Source: CAZVJA01 sp964626885 (GTDB lineage Bacteria; Planctomycetota; Planctomycetia; Planctomycetales; Planctomycetaceae). Taken from it: DNA of 46,983 nt. The stretch's first letter is position 1. Every line of letters starts with the position of its first letter. Below the pieces are notes generated by a model. The model was not told the DNA's origin and did not search any database. It saw nothing but the letters and a program-made list of their open reading frames with translations. Made by a program: the position numbers and the translations under genes. The stretch covers positions 1 to 46,983 of the forward strand of contig CAZVJA010000015.1 of NCBI GenBank assembly GCA_964626885.1, read 5' to 3'. Below, piece by piece: positions 43,642 through 46,983 of this stretch.

Positions 43642-46629
43642 ATGTTGTGGGAAGTTGAAATTCGGCCGGCCGCGGGTCAGGTCGATCGAGAGGCGGCCCG
43701 GGTGCTCCAGGAGAGCCGCTCGTTCGGCGCATCTTCGGTTCGTGAAGTCCATTCCGGTCGCTCGTTTCTGATTCAAGGCCCGAAAGACAGTTCCACAGTC
43801 GAGCGAGCCGCCGGATCGCTGCTGGCCGACACCGTCGTCGAGGAATTTCGCGTGCATTCGTTGGGCCCAGGCACTAATGCCCCCCGGGTGAGTTCGACGA
43901 CCGCGAATGGCCATCAGTTGCTCAACGTGCTGTTCAAGCCCGGAGTCACCGATAACGTGGCAGCCAGTGCCCAGGGAGCACTCCGCGAACTGGGGATCGA
44001 TGCGGCCGCCGTCTCGACCTGCCGAAAGTATTGGATCAATGCCGATGCCGCCGATGCCGACCTCGCATTGCTCGGTCGGCGCGTCCTGGCGAATGACGCC
44101 ATCGAGCAAGTCGTCCGCGGCGAACTGCAGATGGAGAACCTCGCGTTGGGAGGAACGTATCACTTCCAACTGCGGACGGTTCCCCTGCGAGATCTGAACG
44201 ACGAACAGTTGATGGAACTGAGCCGGACCGGGCAACTCTATTTGAGCCTGCCGGAGATGCGCACGATCCGCGATCACTTCGCCAAGTTGGGCAGCGACCC
44301 GACCGACATCGAGCTGGAAACGATCGCCCAAACCTGGAGCGAACACTGCTCGCACAAAACGCTGGGCGGGCGGATTCGTTATCGCGACAAATGGAATTCG
44401 CTTCCCCGAGAGATCCAGTTCGAGAACATGCTCAAGGAGACGATCTTTGCGGCGACTCGCAAGATCCGCGAAGAACTCGGCCCGAATGACTGGTGTGTCA
44501 GCGTCTTCCGAGACAATGCGGGAATTGTGAAGTTCGACGACAAGCAGTGCGTCTGCTTCAAAGCGGAAACACACAATCATCCATCCGCGCTCGAACCCTA
44601 TGGTGGAGCAAACACAGGACTCGGCGGTGTGATTCGCGATCCGTTGGGAACGGGGCTCGGGGCTCGTCCTGTCTGCAATACCGATGTTTTCTGCTTCGCT
44701 CCGCCGGATACGCCGAATGATGAACTCCCACCCGGCGTGCTTCATCCGCGCATCGTCGCGAAGGGGGTCGTCTCCGGTGTTCGCGATTACGGCAACCGGA
44801 TGGGCATTCCCACGGTCAACGGCGCGATCGTGTTCGATCCTCGGTATCTGGGAAATCCGCTCGTCTACTGCGGCAACGTGGCGATGATCCCGGCTGATAA
44901 GTGCGAGAAGCGGATGCAGCCGGGGGACTACATTGTGGCCGTGGGTGGTCGCACGGGGCGCGACGGAATCCACGGCGCGACCTTCTCCTCGGCGGAACTG
45001 ACGCACGAAAGCGAAACCCTCTCCGGCGGCGCGGTGCAAATCGGGAATGCCATCACCGAGAAAATGCTGGCTGACGTCATTCTGGAAGCACGCGATCGGG
45101 GTCTTTATTCCGCCATCACCGACTGCGGCGCGGGGGGATTCAGCAGCGCCGTCGGAGAAATGGGAGAAGAGACCGGCGCGGAAGTCTGGCTCGACCGCGC
45201 ACCGCTGAAATACTCCGGCCTGTCGTACACCGAAATCTGGATTTCCGAGGCGCAAGAACGAATGGTTCTTGCCGTGCCGCAAAGCAACTGGGAAACATTC
45301 CATGCTCTCTGCGCCTCCGAGGGGGTCGAGGCAACGATCATCGGCCAATTCACAAACACGCATCGGCTCGTCCTCAAATACGGCGAACGGGTCGTCGCCG
45401 ATCTGTCGATGGAGTTTTTGCACGACGGGCGCCCCCCGGTCATCCGGGAAGCGGCCTTCGATCCCCCATCGGAAACAGAGGCACTCACTCCGGCAAAGCT
45501 CCCGAGCAGCGCCGCGGCGGCGAAGCCTGCACATTCGGCATCCGGTGTCAAGAAGTCGCGCTATGATGACGATCTGAAACAAATTCTCGGCTCGCTCAAC
45601 GTCTGCAGCAAAGAATGGGTGATCCGGCAATACGATCACGAAGTTCAAGCAGGGAGCGTAATCAAGCCTCTGGTTGGCGCGGCGGGGGACGGCCCCTCCG
45701 ACGCCGCGGTCGTTCGTCCCGACATTCGCACTCCGCGAGGACTGGTCATTGCCTGCGGCATCAATCCGCGTTTTGGTGATTTCGATCCGTACTGGATGGC
45801 AGCCAGCGCGATTGACGAGGCGGTGCGGAATTGCATCGCCGTGGGAGCCGATCCCTCCAGGATCGCGCTGCTCGATAACTTCTGTTGGGGAAACACCGAA
45901 AAACCGGAAATTCTCGGCAGCCTGGTCCGCGCGGCACTCGCCTGCCACGACGTCGCGGTGGCCTGGAAGATGCCCTTCATCAGCGGCAAGGACAGCCTGA
46001 ACAACGATTTTTCGTATGTCGACGCATCGGGCCGACGCGTCACGGTGACCATTCCTCCCTCGCTGCTGATCAGCGCGTTGGGGCAAATGAAAGATGTCTC
46101 GACGGCCGTGAGCATGGATCTCAAGGAGCCGGGCAATCGTATCTATCTTGTCGGCACGACTCACAAGGAAATGGGGGGGAGTCATTTCGCGCTCGTCAAC
46201 GGACTGGAAGGAGGAATTGTGCCGCGTATCAATCTCGACATCGCGCCGCGGATCTTCAGGGGAATACATCGAGCGATTTCCGACGGACACATTCGGAGTT
46301 GCCACGATCTGAGCGAAGGAGGGCTCGCCGTCGCGGCCGCGGAAATGGCCTTCGCGGGAGAGTTGGGAGTCGATCTGGATCTCAGCACGATCTCCCTGGA
46401 CGAAACCGTACTGCTCTTCTCGGAAAGCAATTCGAGATTTCTGGTCGAAGTGCCCGAGTCGAAGTCAAAAGTGTTCGAGAGTTTGCTCACAGGCTTGCCC
46501 TGCCATTTCCTCGGCCGTGTGACGGACGACGGCCATGTCCGATTCCGAGGCTCCGCCGGTAAGTTGCTGGTCGATTCGCCCGGGATGGAGTTGAAACAGG
46601 CCTGGAAAAAGCCCTTAGCGTGGGACTGA
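43642..46629 (+). CDS. purL: Phosphoribosylformylglycinamidine synthase PurL with PurS-like N-terminus
   Basis: 995 residues, the ATP-dependent amidotransferase of purine synthesis (FGAR to FGAM). Residues 1-165 look like two PurS-like halves in tandem (MLWEVEIRPAAGQVDREAAR and HQLLNVLFKPGVTDNVAASA). The synthetase follows: TWSEHCSHKTLGGRI, AETHNHPSALEPYGGANTG (the His near 311, ATP/metal site), CGNVAMIPADKC, GGRTGRDGIHGATFSS, and a second half with FISGKDSLNNDF and SCHDLSEGGLAVA. The glutaminase domain of E. coli-type PurL (1295 residues) is absent, so a separate PurQ must supply ammonia; none is in the window. Only 44 nt separate it from tyrA. Confidence 0.93.
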   Translation: MLWEVEIRPAAGQVDREAARVLQESRSFGASSVREVHSGRSFLIQGPKDSSTVERAAGSLLADTVVEEFRVHSLGPGTNAPRVSSTTANGHQLLNVLFKPGVTDNVAASAQGALRELGIDAAAVSTCRKYWINADAADADLALLGRRVLANDAIEQVVRGELQMENLALGGTYHFQLRTVPLRDLNDEQLMELSRTGQLYLSLPEMRTIRDHFAKLGSDPTDIELETIAQTWSEHCSHKTLGGRIRYRDKWNSLPREIQFENMLKETIFAATRKIREELGPNDWCVSVFRDNAGIVKFDDKQCVCFKAETHNHPSALEPYGGANTGLGGVIRDPLGTGLGARPVCNTDVFCFAPPDTPNDELPPGVLHPRIVAKGVVSGVRDYGNRMGIPTVNGAIVFDPRYLGNPLVYCGNVAMIPADKCEKRMQPGDYIVAVGGRTGRDGIHGATFSSAELTHESETLSGGAVQIGNAITEKMLADVILEARDRGLYSAITDCGAGGFSSAVGEMGEETGAEVWLDRAPLKYSGLSYTEIWISEAQERMVLAVPQSNWETFHALCASEGVEATIIGQFTNTHRLVLKYGERVVADLSMEFLHDGRPPVIREAAFDPPSETEALTPAKLPSSAAAAKPAHSASGVKKSRYDDDLKQILGSLNVCSKEWVIRQYDHEVQAGSVIKPLVGAAGDGPSDAAVVRPDIRTPRGLVIACGINPRFGDFDPYWMAASAIDEAVRNCIAVGADPSRIALLDNFCWGNTEKPEILGSLVRAALACHDVAVAWKMPFISGKDSLNNDFSYVDASGRRVTVTIPPSLLISALGQMKDVSTAVSMDLKEPGNRIYLVGTTHKEMGGSHFALVNGLEGGIVPRINLDIAPRIFRGIHRAISDGHIRSCHDLSEGGLAVAAAEMAFAGELGVDLDLSTISLDETVLLFSESNSRFLVEVPESKSKVFESLLTGLPCHFLGRVTDDGHVRFRGSAGKLLVDSPGMELKQAWKKPLAWD

Positions 46630-46738
46630 CGGCCCCAAATCCCGGCGAATCCGGATGTCTTCGCGGGGAGTTGCGCGGTAGAATTGAACACCAGGGACGA
46701 GCGGATGCCGTCGCCCCTTCACACTCAAGGATCGGCCG

Positions 46739-46983
46739 ATGTCGACCATCGAAGCTCTGCTCACGGCGGAAGAGTACGCCCGCATGCCGGACGAAGGCCG
46801 GGTGACAGAGTTGGTGCGCGGAAAGGTGGTTGAAATGAATCCGCCGACGCCCAGGCATGGGCAGGTCTGTTTCCGCGTGGCGCGCGTCGTTGCCGCTTTC
46901 ACCGAAGATCAAGGATTCGGCCATGTCGTGACAAACGACTCCGGCGTGATTACGGAACGGCAGCCGGACACGGTTCGCGGAGC
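46739..46983 (+). CDS. Uma2 family (DUF820) endonuclease-like protein, partial
   Basis: First 81 codons only; the gene runs off the window. The ATG at 46739 gives MSTIEALLTAEEYARMPDEG followed by RVTELVRGKVVEMNPPTPRHGQ, the typical start of Uma2 proteins with the REIIDGELVEMSPPTPRHG-type core, which has a PD-(D/E)xK nuclease-like fold. These genes are numerous in planctomycetes and cyanobacteria; their role is unsettled. The catalytic Asp and ExK lie beyond or at the window edge. Confidence 0.85.
   Translation, partial: MSTIEALLTAEEYARMPDEGRVTELVRGKVVEMNPPTPRHGQVCFRVARVVAAFTEDQGFGHVVTNDSGVITERQPDTVRG

Noticed and set aside
42514..46305. Open frame of 1263 codons on the minus strand opposite tyrA and purL
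   Set aside because: The plus strand encodes two clearly recognisable enzymes over the same bases. The antisense translation is Arg/His-rich without any domain and results from GC-rich codon bias.

Overview
The window is GC-rich bacterial chromosome, most likely from a planctomycete (Planctomycetota, Planctomycetaceae-like). The signs are a sulfatase of the iduronate-2-sulfatase type, a secreted PQQ-type propeller protein starting NWPEWRGP, an archaeal-like tetrahydromethanopterin C1 cluster (mtdB, fae, ATP-grasp), an aroDE fusion, a GldF-GldG fusion operon, an Uma2 gene, and intergenic spaces rich in short palindromic repeats. The assignment rests on gene content only; there is no rRNA or tRNA gene in the window.

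Layout. 1-2910: start of a sulfatase, a SUKH protein and a two-helix membrane protein, with repeat-rich gaps. 2912-10476: an aldehyde dehydrogenase, a secreted propeller protein and a secreted SH3 protein, then a minus-strand set (response regulator/ATPase, small unknown protein, tRNA-dihydrouridine synthase). 10839-13721: a BamA outer-membrane assembly protein with an unusual linker. 14116-18376: methanopterin-linked C1 genes (mtdB, fae, ATP-grasp) and an enolase-superfamily protein. 18434-21858: a site-2 protease, a complete retron (promoter, msr-msd RNA, reverse transcriptase) and a downstream membrane protein. 22060-27532: mutL, aroDE, aroK and a prepilin peptidase. 27588-33513: a minus-strand ABC operon (ATPase, GldF-GldG fusion, DUF4340 protein). 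33808-36564: a SurA/PpiD-like membrane chaperone. 36762-39521: topA. 39537-42473: a minus-strand ubiD-menG-ubiX quinone operon. 42704-46983: tyrA, purL and the start of an Uma2 gene.

The most notable item is the retron at about 19349-20887. A 20-nt inverted repeat pair (a1 19385-19404, a2 19540-19559) pairs with one mismatch and one G-U. It encloses structured RNA with an AGC branch-site trinucleotide right at the end of a1 and a 16-bp imperfect msd hairpin. A sigma70-like promoter would start transcription almost exactly at a1. The reverse transcriptase that follows carries YADD and the retron-diagnostic NAxxH and VTG motifs. Its overall look is closest to the myxobacterial Mx162-type enzymes. 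A membrane protein gene 44 nt downstream is a possible partner but may be an unrelated neighbour.

Other points: the C1 cluster lacks any visible methanol or methane oxidation gene; BamA has about 135 disordered residues between POTRA domains and barrel; two minus-strand proteins carry long charged disordered insertions; the prepilin peptidase lacks one zinc-binding cysteine; PurL has a doubled PurS-like N-terminus but no glutaminase domain.
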